The notes: generated from the sequence alone by a model not told the origin. A DNA stretch of 64,000 nucleotides from Palsa-465 sp963800475 (GCA_963800475.1 CAWDAZ010000002.1:1178001-1242000), one strand, 5' to 3'. Shown: positions 31,530 to 41,111, counted from the stretch's first letter. Numbers and translations are program-made.

Positions 31530-33221
31530 GTGTCCACCGGACCCTCGCTCTACCGCCGTCACCGCCCCCGCACGTTCGCCGACGTGGTCGGCCAGGAGCC
31601 GGTGGTGCGGACGCTCCAGAACGCGGTCGAGCAGGAGAAGGTCCACCACGCGTACCTGTTCGTCGGCTCCCGCGGCACCGGCAAGACGAGCATGGCGAAG
31701 ATCCTCGCGGCGTGCCTGAACTGCGAGCACGGGCCGACCACCTCGCCGTGCGGGGAGTGCGACTCGTGCGTCGCGATCGCCAACGCGACCTCGCTCGACG
31801 TGATCGAGATGGACGCGGCCTCCAACAACTCGGTCGACGACATCCGCGACCTCCGCGAGCGGGTCGCATACGCCCCGGTTTCCGGGCGGCACAAGGTCTA
31901 CATCCTCGACGAGGCGCACATGCTCTCCTCGCAGGCCTGGAACGCGTTCCTGAAGACGCTCGAGGAGCCGCCGCCGCGCACGATCTTCGTGCTCGCGACG
32001 ACCGAGGCCCAGAAGGTGCTGCCGACGGTCGTCGACCGCTGCCACCGGTTCGACTTCGCCCGGCCGTCGGTCGATCAGGTCGCGACGGTGCTTGAGCGCG
32101 TCGTCGAGGCGGAGCAGATCGACATCGACCCGGCCGCGATCGCGCTGATCGCCCGCCACGCGACCGGCAGCTTCCGCGACGCGCTCGGGACGCTCGAGCA
32201 GCTCGTCACCTACGCCGGCGGCCGGAAGATCGAGACCGCCGACGTGCTGGCGGTGCTCGGCGTCACCGACTCCGAGCAGCTGTTCGTGGCGCTCGACGCG
32301 GTGATCGCCCGAACCCCGGCCGGCGCGCTGCGGGCCGCCGCGGCGTTGTCGGAATCCGGCCGCGACCCCGGCCAGGTGCTGCGCGACCTCGAGGTCCACG
32401 GCCGTGAGCTGCTCGCGGTCCAGGTGATCGGCGAGGTGCCGCCCGAGCTGCGGGTGACGCCGGATCGCGACGCAAGGCTGCTCGCCCAGGCGTCGGCGCT
32501 GCAGCGGACCGACGCGGTCCGCCTGCTCGACCTCGTCGCCCAGGCGCTCGACGCGACCGCGAATGGCTCGCAGGCCCGGATCCAGCTCGAGCTCGTGCTG
32601 GTCAAGGCCGCTGCCCCCGAGCTCGACCCGTCGACGGCGGCATTGGTGGCCCGGGTGGAACGGCTCGAGGCCGGGACGCCTGCTCCGTCCCCGGCGCCCG
32701 CCGATCGGCCATCGGCCGCGGCAGGACGGCCCGAAACCGCCGCGGCCGAGACCCACGTCGGCGCCGAGAGCGTCGAGCCGCCGGCGAGCCCCTCGCAGGA
32801 GCCTGAGCCCTCCGCGGCCGTCGACCTCGACGCCGCGAGCAGTTCCTGGCCGGCGGTCGTTGATCTGGTCAGGACCCAGAACCCGATGCTCGCGCGGGCG
32901 CTCGAGGGGTGCCGGCCGGTGGCGATCGAGGAGCAGGAGCTGACACTTGCGTTCCCCAGCAGCGCGTCGTTCCTCAAGCGCAAGGCCGAGCAGGACGACT
33001 ACCGCCGGATCGCGACCGACGCGGTCAAGTCGATCACCGGGCGGCGGCTCGCGCTGCGGTTCGAGCTACGGGAGCTCAATGCGGAGACCGCCCCGCCTGG
33101 ACGCGAGGTGCTGTCCGGCGACGAGCTCGTGCGACGCTTCATGGAGGAGTTCGACGCGGAGGAGATCCTCGCCGACGACTCTATGAACCGCGACCCAAAC
33201 GGAAAAGAAGCGGAGGCGTAG
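31530..33221 (+). CDS. dnaX: DNA polymerase III subunit gamma/tau
   Basis: The clamp-loader ATPase, about 563 aa. It opens with SLYRRHRPRTFADVVGQE, followed by Walker A GSRGTGKTS, the four-cysteine zinc module (CLNCEHGP, CGECDSC), Walker B ILDEAHML and sensor 1 FVLATTE. Domain III and a Pro/Ala/Glu-rich linker follow from about residue 370, then a C-terminal tau-like domain (NPMLARALEGCRPV). GTG 30 bases past the third palindrome is the start. It is followed directly by ebfC (stop and ATG adjacent) and then recR, the usual bacterial order. Confidence 0.96.
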   Translation: MSTGPSLYRRHRPRTFADVVGQEPVVRTLQNAVEQEKVHHAYLFVGSRGTGKTSMAKILAACLNCEHGPTTSPCGECDSCVAIANATSLDVIEMDAASNNSVDDIRDLRERVAYAPVSGRHKVYILDEAHMLSSQAWNAFLKTLEEPPPRTIFVLATTEAQKVLPTVVDRCHRFDFARPSVDQVATVLERVVEAEQIDIDPAAIALIARHATGSFRDALGTLEQLVTYAGGRKIETADVLAVLGVTDSEQLFVALDAVIARTPAGALRAAAALSESGRDPGQVLRDLEVHGRELLAVQVIGEVPPELRVTPDRDARLLAQASALQRTDAVRLLDLVAQALDATANGSQARIQLELVLVKAAAPELDPSTAALVARVERLEAGTPAPSPAPADRPSAAAGRPETAAAETHVGAESVEPPASPSQEPEPSAAVDLDAASSSWPAVVDLVRTQNPMLARALEGCRPVAIEEQELTLAFPSSASFLKRKAEQDDYRRIATDAVKSITGRRLALRFELRELNAETAPPGREVLSGDELVRRFMEEFDAEEILADDSMNRDPNGKEAEA

Positions 33222-33545
33222 ATGCCCCAACCGAACATGCAGCAGTTGCTCGCGCAGGCGCAGAAGATGCAGCAGGAGATGATGGCCGCACAAGAGTCGC
33301 TCAAGGACGAGGTGGTCGAGGCGACGGCCGGCGGCGGCATGGTCACGGTCAAGGTGACCGGCGACCTGCACGTCAAGTCGATCGAGATCGACCCGGAGGC
33401 GGTCGACCCGGAGGACGTCGAGCTGCTCCAGGACATGGTGCTGGCGGCGGTCAACGAGGGCCTGCGCTCGGCGCAGGAGCTGGCCTCGGCCAAGCTCGGC
33501 GGGATCGCCGGCGGGCTCGGCGGGCTGGGGCTGCCGGGGCTCTGA
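33222..33545 (+). CDS. ebfC: YbaB/EbfC-family nucleoid-associated protein
   Basis: A 107-aa protein with the family's N-terminal QKMQQEMMAAQESLKDE helix, the central AGGGMVTVKVTGDL strands and EDVELLQDMVLAAVNEGL helix. The family forms dimers that bind DNA and accompany dnaX and recR. Its ATG follows the dnaX stop with no gap. The C-terminus is Gly/Leu-rich. Confidence 0.94.
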   Translation: MPQPNMQQLLAQAQKMQQEMMAAQESLKDEVVEATAGGGMVTVKVTGDLHVKSIEIDPEAVDPEDVELLQDMVLAAVNEGLRSAQELASAKLGGIAGGLGGLGLPGL

Positions 33546-33573
33546 TCCGCCCGCAGCACGGACGCAACCAGCG

Positions 33574-34191
33574 ATGACCGTCTACGCCCCACCCGTCCAG
33601 CGCCTGATCACCGAGCTCTCGAAGCTCCCCGGGGTCGGTGGGCGCACCGCACAGCGGCTCGCATTCCACCTGCTGCGCACGAGCGACGAGGACGCGCTCG
33701 CGCTCGCCGACGCGATTCGCGAGGTCAAGGAACGGATTGGCCTGTGTGAGACGTGCTTCAACCTCGCTGACGGCCCGAGCTGCCGGATCTGCGCGGACGA
33801 GCGGCGTGACCCGGAGCTGATCTGTGTCGTCGAGGAGCCCTCGGATGTGATCTCGATCGAGCGCACGCACGAGTTCCGCGGGCGCTACCACGTGCTCGGC
33901 GGCGCACTGTCGCCGATCGACGGCGTCGATCCGGAGGACCTGAAGATCGCCGAGCTGTACGCGCGCGTGCGGGAAAGCGATCCCGCCCACCCGGTGCGCG
34001 AGGTCGTGATCGCTACCAACCCGACCACGACCGGCGAGGCGACCGCGCTCCACATCGCCGAGGGAATCCGCGAGCTGTCCGGGGAGATCAGCGTCACGCG
34101 GCTCGCCAGCGGGCTGCCGGTCGGCGCCGATCTCGAGTACGCCGACGAGCTCACGCTCGGGCGTGCGTTCGTGGGCCGCCGCGCGGTCTAG
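33574..34191 (+). CDS. recR: Recombination protein RecR
   Basis: A 205-aa recombination mediator that works with RecO/RecF at gaps. It has an N-terminal helix-hairpin-helix (LPGVGGRTAQRLAFHLL), a C4 zinc finger (CETC ... CRIC), a Toprim domain (ICVVEEPSDVISIE) and the Walker-like C-terminal GLPVGADLEYADELTLGRA. It starts 28 bp after ebfC and completes the dnaX-ebfC-recR operon. Confidence 0.96.
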   Translation: MTVYAPPVQRLITELSKLPGVGGRTAQRLAFHLLRTSDEDALALADAIREVKERIGLCETCFNLADGPSCRICADERRDPELICVVEEPSDVISIERTHEFRGRYHVLGGALSPIDGVDPEDLKIAELYARVRESDPAHPVREVVIATNPTTTGEATALHIAEGIRELSGEISVTRLASGLPVGADLEYADELTLGRAFVGRRAV

Positions 34192-34245
34192 CGGTAGTTG
34201 CGACGTTACGCCTTGCCATTAGGCGGGAAAACTGTTCTTTAGCTG

Positions 34246-34985
34246 ATGGCAGAGGTACTGGATCTCAGGGGACGCCAGCCGGTCCGCGACCGGCCGTCCG
34301 TGCTGCTCGATCCCACGGGCGCGCGCGCGTGCTCGCGTGGGTCGGACGCGCGGTCGCGCTCGTGTTCCTGCTGTGGCTGGTCGGGCTCGTGGTCGCGGGG
34401 CTCGGACTGCTCCCGTCGAGCGCGCTGCCGCTCGGGCGGGCGCTGGTCGGGCCGGCGTCGGCGCCGCCGGCGCTCAGGGCGATGCCCCACCTCACCCAGC
34501 CGAAGCTGCTGCACGCCTCAGGCGCGGGTTCCGCGGTCGCGGGGGCGGCGTCCGGCGGGATCACCGCAACCGCGGGGGCGGCCGCAGCCGCCGGCGCCTC
34601 GGCGTCCGGACGCTCGACGAGCAGCGGTACGCCTGGCACTCGGGCGTCGAGTGGCGGCGCCCCGACCCACGGCCACGGCAACGGCTCCACGATCGTGAGC
34701 GGCAACGGCAACGGCGGGCATGTCGGCAGCGGCGGCTCCTCCGCCACGACCACAACTCCGGCCTCCCAGTCGAACAACGGGCTGCACACGGGCAGCCGCT
34801 CCGCCCCCGGCCGGACCCAGAGCCAATCCTCGCCCGGCCACACCAAGACGAGCACCAGCGGTGGATCGAGCAGCTCCTCGGGGGGCAATGGCCACCACAC
34901 AACCACCACCACCTCCTCCTCCTCCTCCTCCTCGGCAACCCCCGGCAAGTCCGGGTCAAGCCACGGCCACTCGGCCGCTAGCTGA
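34246..34985 (+). pseudogene. Single-TM, Ser/Thr/Gly-rich protein with apparent dinucleotide frameshift
   Basis: From ATG 34246 the frame reads MAEVLDLRGRQPVRDRPSVL and LDPTGAR, then loses sense. The sense continues in another frame from about 34329: VLAWVGRAVALVFLLWLVGL is a membrane segment, followed by a long low-complexity Ser/Thr/Gly/His-rich tail to 34985. The switch falls in the GCGCGCGCG run at about 34319-34327; removing two bases restores one frame. It precedes the deacetylase-glycosyltransferase gene and probably belongs to it functionally. Either a real slippage mutation or a sequence error. Confidence 0.6.
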
Positions 34986-35041
34986 GCCCGACGTGACAGT
35001 GACGGAGCGACCCCGTCGCCGCTGGGTGCGCGCGCCCCGGG

Positions 35042-37141
35042 GTGCGGATCCCGCAGCGGATCTGGAGCCCGCCCGGGCACTGGAAGCTGTTTGCGTTCTA
35101 CATGCTGGTGCTGCTGGCCGTCGTCGCGTTCCAGGGCTTCGCGACCCATACGATCGGCGCCGGCACCGAGGGGTCGCAGACGGGGAGCGCGCCGATCGCG
35201 AACGCTCGCCCGATCCTCGTCGCCCACGGCTCGAGCCTCGCGTCGATCGAGCAGCCGCCGAGGCGCCGGATCGCGCTGACGTTCGACGACGGCCCGAACC
35301 CCGTCTGGACGCCGGCGATCGCCGCCGAGCTCCGCCGCGCCGGCATCCCCGCCACCTTTCTTCCTGATCGGCAGCGAGGCGGCGCGGTATCCCGGGATCG
35401 TGCGCCAGCTCGTCCGCGACGGCGACCAGCTCGGGAACCACACGTTCACCCACGTGATGCTGTCCGGGGTTCCGACGTGGGAGGGCCGGCTTCAGATCCA
35501 GCTCACCGAGGCGGTGATCTCGGGGATCACGGGCCACTACACGCGGCTGCTCCGGCCGCCTTACTCGGCGACACCGGTGGCGGTGACCCCGCAGGACGAG
35601 CGGGCGCTCGCGGGCCTCGCTGGCTCGCGCTACTTCGTGGTGCTCGCGAACTACGACTCGAACGACTGGAAGCGCCCCGGCGTACAGCGGATCGTCGCCA
35701 ACGCGACCCCGCCCGGGAAGACCGGCGGGATCGTGATGCTGCACGACGGCGGCGGCAATCGCTCGCAGACGGTGGCTGCGGTGCGCGAGCTGATCAAGCG
35801 CCTGCGGGCGCGCGGGTTCCAGTTCGTGATTGTTTCGCAGCTCGCGGGCATGAGCACCCGCGAGGTCGAGCCGGCCGCCTCGGGATGGCCGCAGAGCCGC
35901 GGCTCGATCTTCGTGTTCTCGGTCCGTGTCGCGTACGCGCTGACCACGGTGTTCTCGGTGATCCTGATCGCGATCGGCGTGCTCGTGCTGCTGCGCGCGA
36001 TCCTGCTGTTCACGCTCGCCAGCCACCACGTCCGGATCAGCCGCCGGCGCGAGGCAGTCGAGCACGCCCCGTCGGTCGGGATCGTCGTTCCCGCCTGCAA
36101 CGAGGAGGTGGTGATCGAGCGCGCCGTCCGGTCGCTGGCGGCCAGCGACTACGAGGACTTTGAGGTGGTGGTCGTCGACGACGGCTCGACCGACCGTACC
36201 GCCGAGATCGTCTCCGGCTCGAGCTCGACAACGTCAGGCTGGTCCGCCAGGACAACGGCGGCAAGGCGGCCGCGCTCAACACCGGAGTCGAGGTGACCGA
36301 CTCCGAGGTGGTCGTGATGGTCGACGGCGACACCCTGTTCGAGCCCGACACGCTTCAGAAGCCGGTGCGCCCGTTCGCCGATCCCGAGGTGGCCGCGGTG
36401 GCCGGCAACACCAAGGTCGGCAACCGGCAGGGGCTGCTCGGGCGCTGGCAGCACATCGAGTACGTGATCGGGTTCAACCTCGACCGCCGCATGTACGAGG
36501 TGCTGCAGGCGACGCCGACGGTGCCGGGCGCGGCCGGCGCGTTCCGCCGCGACGCGCTCGCGTTGGTGGGCGGAGTGCCGGGCGACACGCTCGCGGAGGA
36601 CACCGACCTGACGATCGCGATCGGGCGGACCGGACGGCGCGTCGTGTACGCCGACGACGCACGCGCGTGGACGGAGGCGCCTTCGACGCTCGGCACGCTG
36701 TGGCGGCAGCGCTACCGGTGGGCGTTCGGAACCACCCAGGCGGTCTGGAAGCACCGCGGCGCGGTCGTCTCGCGCGATCCCCGCGACCGCAAGATCGGCC
36801 ACCGCGCGCTCCCGTACATGTTCCTGTTCATGATCGTGCTGCCGGCGCTCGCACCGGCGATCGACCTGTTCGCGATCTACGGCATCGTCTTCAACGGGGC
36901 GCTCCGGACGCTCGCGATCTGGGGGATCTTCAACCTCCTCCAGCTGGCCGTCGCGCTGTACGCGTTCCGGCTCGACGGGGAGCCGCTGCGGCCGCTGTGG
37001 GCGCTGCCGCTGCAGCAGTTCGTGTACCGGCAGCTGCAGTACCTGGTGATTATCGAGTCGACCGTCAGCGCGCTCCAGGGTGTGCGCTCGTCGTGGCGGC
37101 ACCTGCCGCGGACGGGAGACGTCGCCGTCGGCACCGGTTAG
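35042..37141 (+). pseudogene. Polysaccharide deacetylase-glycosyltransferase 2 fusion, broken by two frameshifts
   Basis: Taken together the frames encode a TM anchor (LFAFYMLVLLAVVAFQG), a NodB-type deacetylase (ALTFDDGPNP, NHTFTH, RPPYSAT, VMLHDGGG), a second TM, and a processive family 2 glycosyltransferase (VVVVDDGSTDRTAE, VDGDTLFEPD, LAEDTDLT, QRYRW), then C-terminal membrane helices. An extra T in 35357-35359 and a missing C near 36218 each shift the frame; correcting both restores one frame to 37141. The true start may be GTG 34993, with a further extra G in the GGGG run near 35039. The intact protein would make and deacetylate a surface polysaccharide such as a PNAG-like polymer. Confidence 0.8.
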
Positions 37142-37185
37142 GACCGGCGCCGGCGGCGAGCTCGCCTTGTGCCGTGGGGCGCGCG

Positions 37186-37680
37186 TCAGCGCAGCGAGGT
37201 CATCCTCATCGTGCCGTGCTCACACACGCTCGTCGGCGGACTGATCGGGCCGACCACGCCCGCAGAGCCCCCCAGCGCCTTGATGCTGTGGGCCTTCGGT
37301 TCGCACAGCCCGCGCTTGGGCTCACCCGGGCCCGGAATGTCCGGAGAGAAGCGCAGCTTCCCGGTGGCACTCTTGCCTGGCTTGAGCAGCACCGATCCCG
37401 CCCTGCCGCTGGTGATCACCTTCGTCGGCAGATTCTTGCCCTTCGCCCCGAGCAGCTGCAGGTCGGGTTGATTGGTCACCGGGCACGAACGGCGTCCTCG
37501 GTTGGTGAGCGTGAGCTTGTACGAGACATTCCCCGCGCCCCTGCTCCCGTTGGTCAAAGTCATCCTCACGCCGAGCTGGCAGCCGCCTCCTGACCCGCTC
37601 GCGCTTGCGGCGGCGAACGCGGCGACGACTGCCACCGCCGCGACACAGATCGCCGCGGCCCTACGCTGAACACTGCTCAT
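37186..37680 (-). CDS. Secreted DUF4232-like protein
   Basis: A 164-aa exported protein. ATG 37680 is preceded by AGGAGGG on the minus strand; it is followed by a signal peptide (RRAAAICVAAVAVVAAFAAA). The mature part has LTLTNRGRRSCPVTNQPDL and paired cysteines, the style of actinobacterial DUF4232 lipoprotein/secreted domains. Function is unknown. It lies between the broken polysaccharide locus and lysC on the opposite strand. Confidence 0.75.
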   Translation of the reverse strand: MSSVQRRAAAICVAAVAVVAAFAAASASGSGGGCQLGVRMTLTNGSRGAGNVSYKLTLTNRGRRSCPVTNQPDLQLLGAKGKNLPTKVITSGRAGSVLLKPGKSATGKLRFSPDIPGPGEPKRGLCEPKAHSIKALGGSAGVVGPISPPTSVCEHGTMRMTSLR

Positions 37681-37725
37681 TTGCCCTCCTATAACACGGA
37701 GCGGCGCAGTTGGACCCGCGGTACG

Positions 37726-37731
37726 TACTCT
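37726..37731 (+). promoter_or_regulatory. -10 box of lysC, leaderless
   Basis: TACTCT is exactly seven bases upstream of ATG 37739; no ribosome-binding site is present. Confidence 0.45.
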
Positions 37732-37738
37732 TCCATGG

Positions 37739-39004
37739 ATGCCCGAAACGCTGGTCATGAAGTTCGGCGGCACGTCGGTCGCCGACGCGGAGCGGATCAA
37801 GCTCGCCGCAAGCCGGATCGTCGCCCAGCGCGAGCGCGGCAAGCGCGTGGTCGCGGTGCTGTCGGCGCGCGGCCAGACGACCGACGAGCTGATCGCAATG
37901 GCCGAAGAGGTCTCGCCGGATCCCGATCCGCGCGAGATGGACATGCTGCTCTCGACCGGGGAGCGGATTTCGTGCGCGCTGTGCGCGATGGCGATCAACG
38001 ACCTCGGCCACCGCGCGATCTCGCTGACCGGGTCCCAGGCGGGGATCGTCACCGACACTTCTCACACGAACGCGAGGATCGTCGATGTCCGCGCGAACCG
38101 GATCAAGGAGGCGCTCGATGACGAGATGATCGTGCTCGTCGCGGGCTTCCAGGGCGTCTCGACCAGCTACGACGTCACGACGCTCGGCCGCGGCGGCTCC
38201 GACACGACCGCGGTCGCGCTGGCGGCGGCGATCGACGCGGAGGTGTGCGAGATCTACACCGATGTATCGGGCGTGTTCACGGCCGACCCACGGCTGGTTC
38301 CCGACGCGCGCAAGCTCCCGTACGTGTCATTCGAGGAGATGCTCGAGATGGCCGCGTCGGGCGCCAAGGTGCTGCAGCTGCGGTCGGTCGAGTACGCGCG
38401 CACGCACGGCGTGCGGATGCACTGCCGGTCGAGCTTCGACGATGGTCCCGGTACCGTAGTTCTAGGAGAAGAAGAGACCATGGAACACCCGCTGATCACC
38501 GCCGTCACCCACTCGACCGAGGAGGCCCGGATCACGCTCCTCGGCGTCCCGGACCGGCCCGGCGCGGCCGCGGCGATCTTCCGGGCGCTCGCCGACGCCA
38601 ACTGCAACCTCGACACGATCATCCAGAACGAGCCGCTCGGAGAGGGCCGCGAGGCGGAGGTCTCGTTCACGCTTTCTGTCGATGACCTGCGGGCCGCCGA
38701 GCAGGCGCTCGGGCCGATCCGCGAGGAGCTCGGGATCGCCTCGATCGACACCGTCCGCGAGATCGGCAAGGTCTCGATCGTCGGCGCGGGAATGCGCTCG
38801 CACCCGGGTGTCGCCGCGCAGGTGTTCGAGACCCTCGCGGAGAAGGACATCAACATCGAGATGATCTCGACCTCGCCGATCAAGATCTCCTGTGTGATCC
38901 GCGCCGAGGATGTCCCCGAGGCGGTCCGGTCGCTGCACTCCGTGTTCGAGCTCGGCGCCGCCGACGTGCGCGAGGAGCGTCCGATCGGCCAGGAGGCCAG
39001 ATGA
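37739..39004 (+). CDS. lysC: Aspartate kinase
   Basis: A 421-aa enzyme that phosphorylates aspartate, the first step to lysine, threonine, methionine and diaminopimelate. The N-terminal kinase domain begins VMKFGGTSVAD, with TTLGRGGSDTTAV and EIYTDVSGVFTADPR. Two ACT domains follow (ARITLLGVPDRPGAAA and VSIVGAGMRSHPGVAA). An internal in-frame ATG at 38480, preceded by AGGAG at 38464-38468, could give a 174-aa beta subunit, as in the alpha/beta aspartokinases of Bacillus and Corynebacterium. It overlaps asd by four bases (ATGA). Confidence 0.96.
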   Translation: MPETLVMKFGGTSVADAERIKLAASRIVAQRERGKRVVAVLSARGQTTDELIAMAEEVSPDPDPREMDMLLSTGERISCALCAMAINDLGHRAISLTGSQAGIVTDTSHTNARIVDVRANRIKEALDDEMIVLVAGFQGVSTSYDVTTLGRGGSDTTAVALAAAIDAEVCEIYTDVSGVFTADPRLVPDARKLPYVSFEEMLEMAASGAKVLQLRSVEYARTHGVRMHCRSSFDDGPGTVVLGEEETMEHPLITAVTHSTEEARITLLGVPDRPGAAAAIFRALADANCNLDTIIQNEPLGEGREAEVSFTLSVDDLRAAEQALGPIREELGIASIDTVREIGKVSIVGAGMRSHPGVAAQVFETLAEKDINIEMISTSPIKISCVIRAEDVPEAVRSLHSVFELGAADVREERPIGQEAR

Positions 39005-40032
39005 GCTCGGGGCTACGGGTCGCGGTGGTCGGCGCCACCGGCGTCGTCGGCACGACGATGCTGAGGGTGCTGCGCGAGCGCTCTTTCCCGGCCTCGGAGA
39101 TCGTCGGCTTCGCGTCCGAGCGCTCCGATGGTCGCGAGCACGAGGGCCTGGTGGTCCGCGGCCTCACCCCGGCGGCCGACCTCGACGGCTTCGACATCGC
39201 GCTGTTCTCCGCGGGCGCATCCCGGTCGCGGGAGTGGGCGCCGCGGTTCGTCGAGCGCGGCGCGACGGTGATCGACAACTCATCGGCGTTCCGGCGCGAT
39301 CCTGAGATCCCGCTCGTCATCGCCGAGGTCAACCCGCACGCGCTCGAGGGACATCGCGGCCTGATCGCCAACCCGAACTGCACGACGATGGCGATGCTGG
39401 TCGCGCTCGCACCGATTCATCGCGCGGTGGGGATCGAGCGCCTCGTGGTCTCGACCTATCAGTCGGTGTCCGGCACCGGCAAGGCGGCGGTCGACGAGCT
39501 CGACGGCCAGGCGCACGCGAACCTGCACGGAATGGAGATGCCGGAGCCCGAGATCTACCCGGAGCCGATCGCATTCAACGTAATCGGGGCGGCCGGCAGC
39601 TTCGCCGACGGCGACGACCACACCGACGAGGAGCGCAAGATGATGTTCGAGACGCGCAAGATCCTCGAGGACGAGTCGATCGGGGTGGCCGTCACGTGCG
39701 TGCGCGTCCCGGTGCGGGTCGGCCACTCCGTGTCCGTCAACGTCCAGACGCGCGAGCCGCTGTCGGCCGAGGACGCTCAGTCGCTGCTGCGCGGCGCGCC
39801 AGGGTTGGTCGTCGAGGACGTGCCGACGCCGCTTCGCGCGGTGGACCGCGACGAGGTGTTCGTCGGGCGAATCCGCCGCGACGAGTCCCATCCGCGCGCG
39901 CTGAGCATGTTCGTCGTCGGCGACAACCTCCGCAAGGGTGCGGCGACGAACGCCGTTCAGATCGCCGAGGTGCTGGTCGAGCGCGGGTGGGTCCGGCCTA
40001 CCGCCGAGCCAGCAGCTCGCGCCGCGTCTTGA
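39001..40032 (+). CDS. asd: Aspartate-semialdehyde dehydrogenase
   Basis: A 343-aa NADPH-dependent enzyme that reduces aspartyl phosphate to the semialdehyde. It has the nucleotide-binding VAVVGATGVVGTTML, the catalytic Cys in LIANPNCTTMAM, and the substrate segment STYQSVSGTGKAAVDEL. The start overlaps the lysC stop. Its 3' end overlaps the convergent LuxR-type gene by 35 bp. Confidence 0.96.
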   Translation: MSSGLRVAVVGATGVVGTTMLRVLRERSFPASEIVGFASERSDGREHEGLVVRGLTPAADLDGFDIALFSAGASRSREWAPRFVERGATVIDNSSAFRRDPEIPLVIAEVNPHALEGHRGLIANPNCTTMAMLVALAPIHRAVGIERLVVSTYQSVSGTGKAAVDELDGQAHANLHGMEMPEPEIYPEPIAFNVIGAAGSFADGDDHTDEERKMMFETRKILEDESIGVAVTCVRVPVRVGHSVSVNVQTREPLSAEDAQSLLRGAPGLVVEDVPTPLRAVDRDEVFVGRIRRDESHPRALSMFVVGDNLRKGAATNAVQIAEVLVERGWVRPTAEPAARAAS

Positions 40033-40666
40033 CGCCCAGCTTGCGGTAGACCCGCCGCGCGTGCGAACGCACGGTCTCGATGCTGACGTTGAGCTCGTTG
40101 GCGATCTCGGCGTTCGACCGCCCCTCCTGCAGCAGCTCCATCACCTCCGCCTCACGCGGCGTCAGCCGGTCCGGTCCGGGGGGCGGCGCGGGCGTGTCCT
40201 GCGCCGACGGCAGCACGTGCAGCCCGCGGGAGGCCAGGTGGATCGCGTGCAGGATGTCGCGCGCCTCGCTCGCCTTCGACAGGCACGCGGTAGCGCCAAA
40301 CGCGAGCATCTGGCGCGATTCGTTGACGGTCGGCCGGTTAGCGATCACGACCAGCTTCGTGTTCGGGAACCGGCGATGCAGCTTCCGAAGCTCGGCGGCG
40401 CTTTCGAGCGACCCGAAGTTGACGATCGCCACCTCAGGCCTGGCGGCGCCGAGCACCTCGCCGAGCCGCTCGTGCTCGACGCCGTCCGCGACCAGCTCGA
40501 CGCTCTCGTCTTCGTCGATCAGCGCGCGGAGCCCCCGCGCGACGATGTCCTCGAACCGCGCGACCGCGACGCGAATCGGCTTGCGGGTGACGATTATCGT
40601 GGGATGCCGCCTTTGATCACGCTGAGGGTATCGGCAGGTGTGGGGGAGGGGTGAAGTGGGTATCAC
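39998..40666 (-). CDS. NarL/LuxR-type regulator with degenerate receiver domain
   Basis: A 222-aa protein. Residues about 30-150 have a response-regulator receiver fold, but the usual phospho-accepting Asp is replaced by Asn in VAIVNFGS, and the N-terminal acidic pair is FED. The C-terminal LuxR helix-turn-helix is complete: LTPREAEVMELL and NAEIANELNVSIETVRSHA. No histidine kinase is adjacent, so it probably acts without phosphorylation. GTG 40666 is the only usable in-frame start. Direct repeats of GGGTGATA lie just upstream and could be its own binding sites. Confidence 0.85.
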   Translation of the reverse strand: MIPTSPLPHTCRYPQRDQRRHPTIIVTRKPIRVAVARFEDIVARGLRALIDEDESVELVADGVEHERLGEVLGAARPEVAIVNFGSLESAAELRKLHRRFPNTKLVVIANRPTVNESRQMLAFGATACLSKASEARDILHAIHLASRGLHVLPSAQDTPAPPPGPDRLTPREAEVMELLQEGRSNAEIANELNVSIETVRSHARRVYRKLGVKTRRELLARR

Positions 40667-40809
40667 CCGATCGAGTCGTCCGATATCACCCCAATTTCAC
40701 CCCACGGAGGGGACGACAAAAGGCCGAGACTAAGCCACTATCTCCGTGCCGATTGCCGAGGGATGCGGGTCCCTCGGAAGAGACTTTCAATCGGGACGAA
40801 TCACAGGGT

Positions 40810-40846
40810 ACGACGAGAGCGAGCGACCGGGCTCGCTCTTCGTCGT
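40810..40846 (-). terminator. Long hairpin between the sdh operon and the LuxR-type gene
   Basis: ACGACGAGAGCGAGC (from 40810) pairs with GCTCGCTCTTCGTCGT (to 40846) with one bulge and a short loop. It sits 56 bp past the end of the leftward sdh operon, so it is a good terminator candidate despite lacking a T-run. Confidence 0.55.
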
Positions 40847-40864
40847 TAAGGAGCAGGATCGTCT

Positions 40865-40915
40865 GGCCCGCCCGCGGTTTGTCAGGCCCGCCCGCGGTTT
40901 GTCAGGCCCGCCCGC
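40865..40915. repeat. 20-bp tandem repeat, two and a half copies
   Basis: GGCCCGCCCGCGGTTTGTCA occurs at 40865-40884 and 40885-40904, and its first 11 bases again to 40915. The array overlaps the stop of the small gene at 40902. Confidence 0.85.
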
Positions 40916-41111
40916 CGTGCGGGGCGGAGGGATCGGGCTCCTCGGGCGGCGGGATCTCGTCCTTGAGTCGCTGTTGGGCGGCGTCGAGGCGTTCGGACGC
41001 GTCCCGGGCGGCCTTGCCGCCGGCACGCGAGTCGGGTTCGTCGCTTCCGCCGCGGCCTCGGAACCCCGACAGCAGCCTCCCGACGAGACCTCCGCCGGGC
41101 GGCCGGGCCAC
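40902..41111 (-). CDS. Small protein coupled to sdhE
   Basis: A 69-aa frame read from the reverse strand: GTG 41111 overlaps the sdhE stop (TAGTG), as expected for translational coupling. The product has a basic Gly-rich start (LVGRLLSGFRGRGGS), an amphipathic helix (AARDASERLDAAQQRLKDE) and a Pro-rich end. I do not recognise it. Its last codons lie in the 20-bp tandem repeat, which casts some doubt on the C-terminus. Confidence 0.5.
   Translation of the reverse strand: MARPPGGGLVGRLLSGFRGRGGSDEPDSRAGGKAARDASERLDAAQQRLKDEIPPPEEPDPSAPHGGRA

Noticed and set aside
31200..33600. Replication origin near dnaX-recR
   Set aside because: No DnaA-box cluster or AT-rich unwinding region is visible, and dnaA, dnaN and gyrase genes are absent.
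36160..37593. Long plus-strand frame across the glycosyltransferase region
   Set aside because: It is an out-of-frame shadow; the GT2 motifs (DGD, QRYRW) are in the frame starting near 36293.
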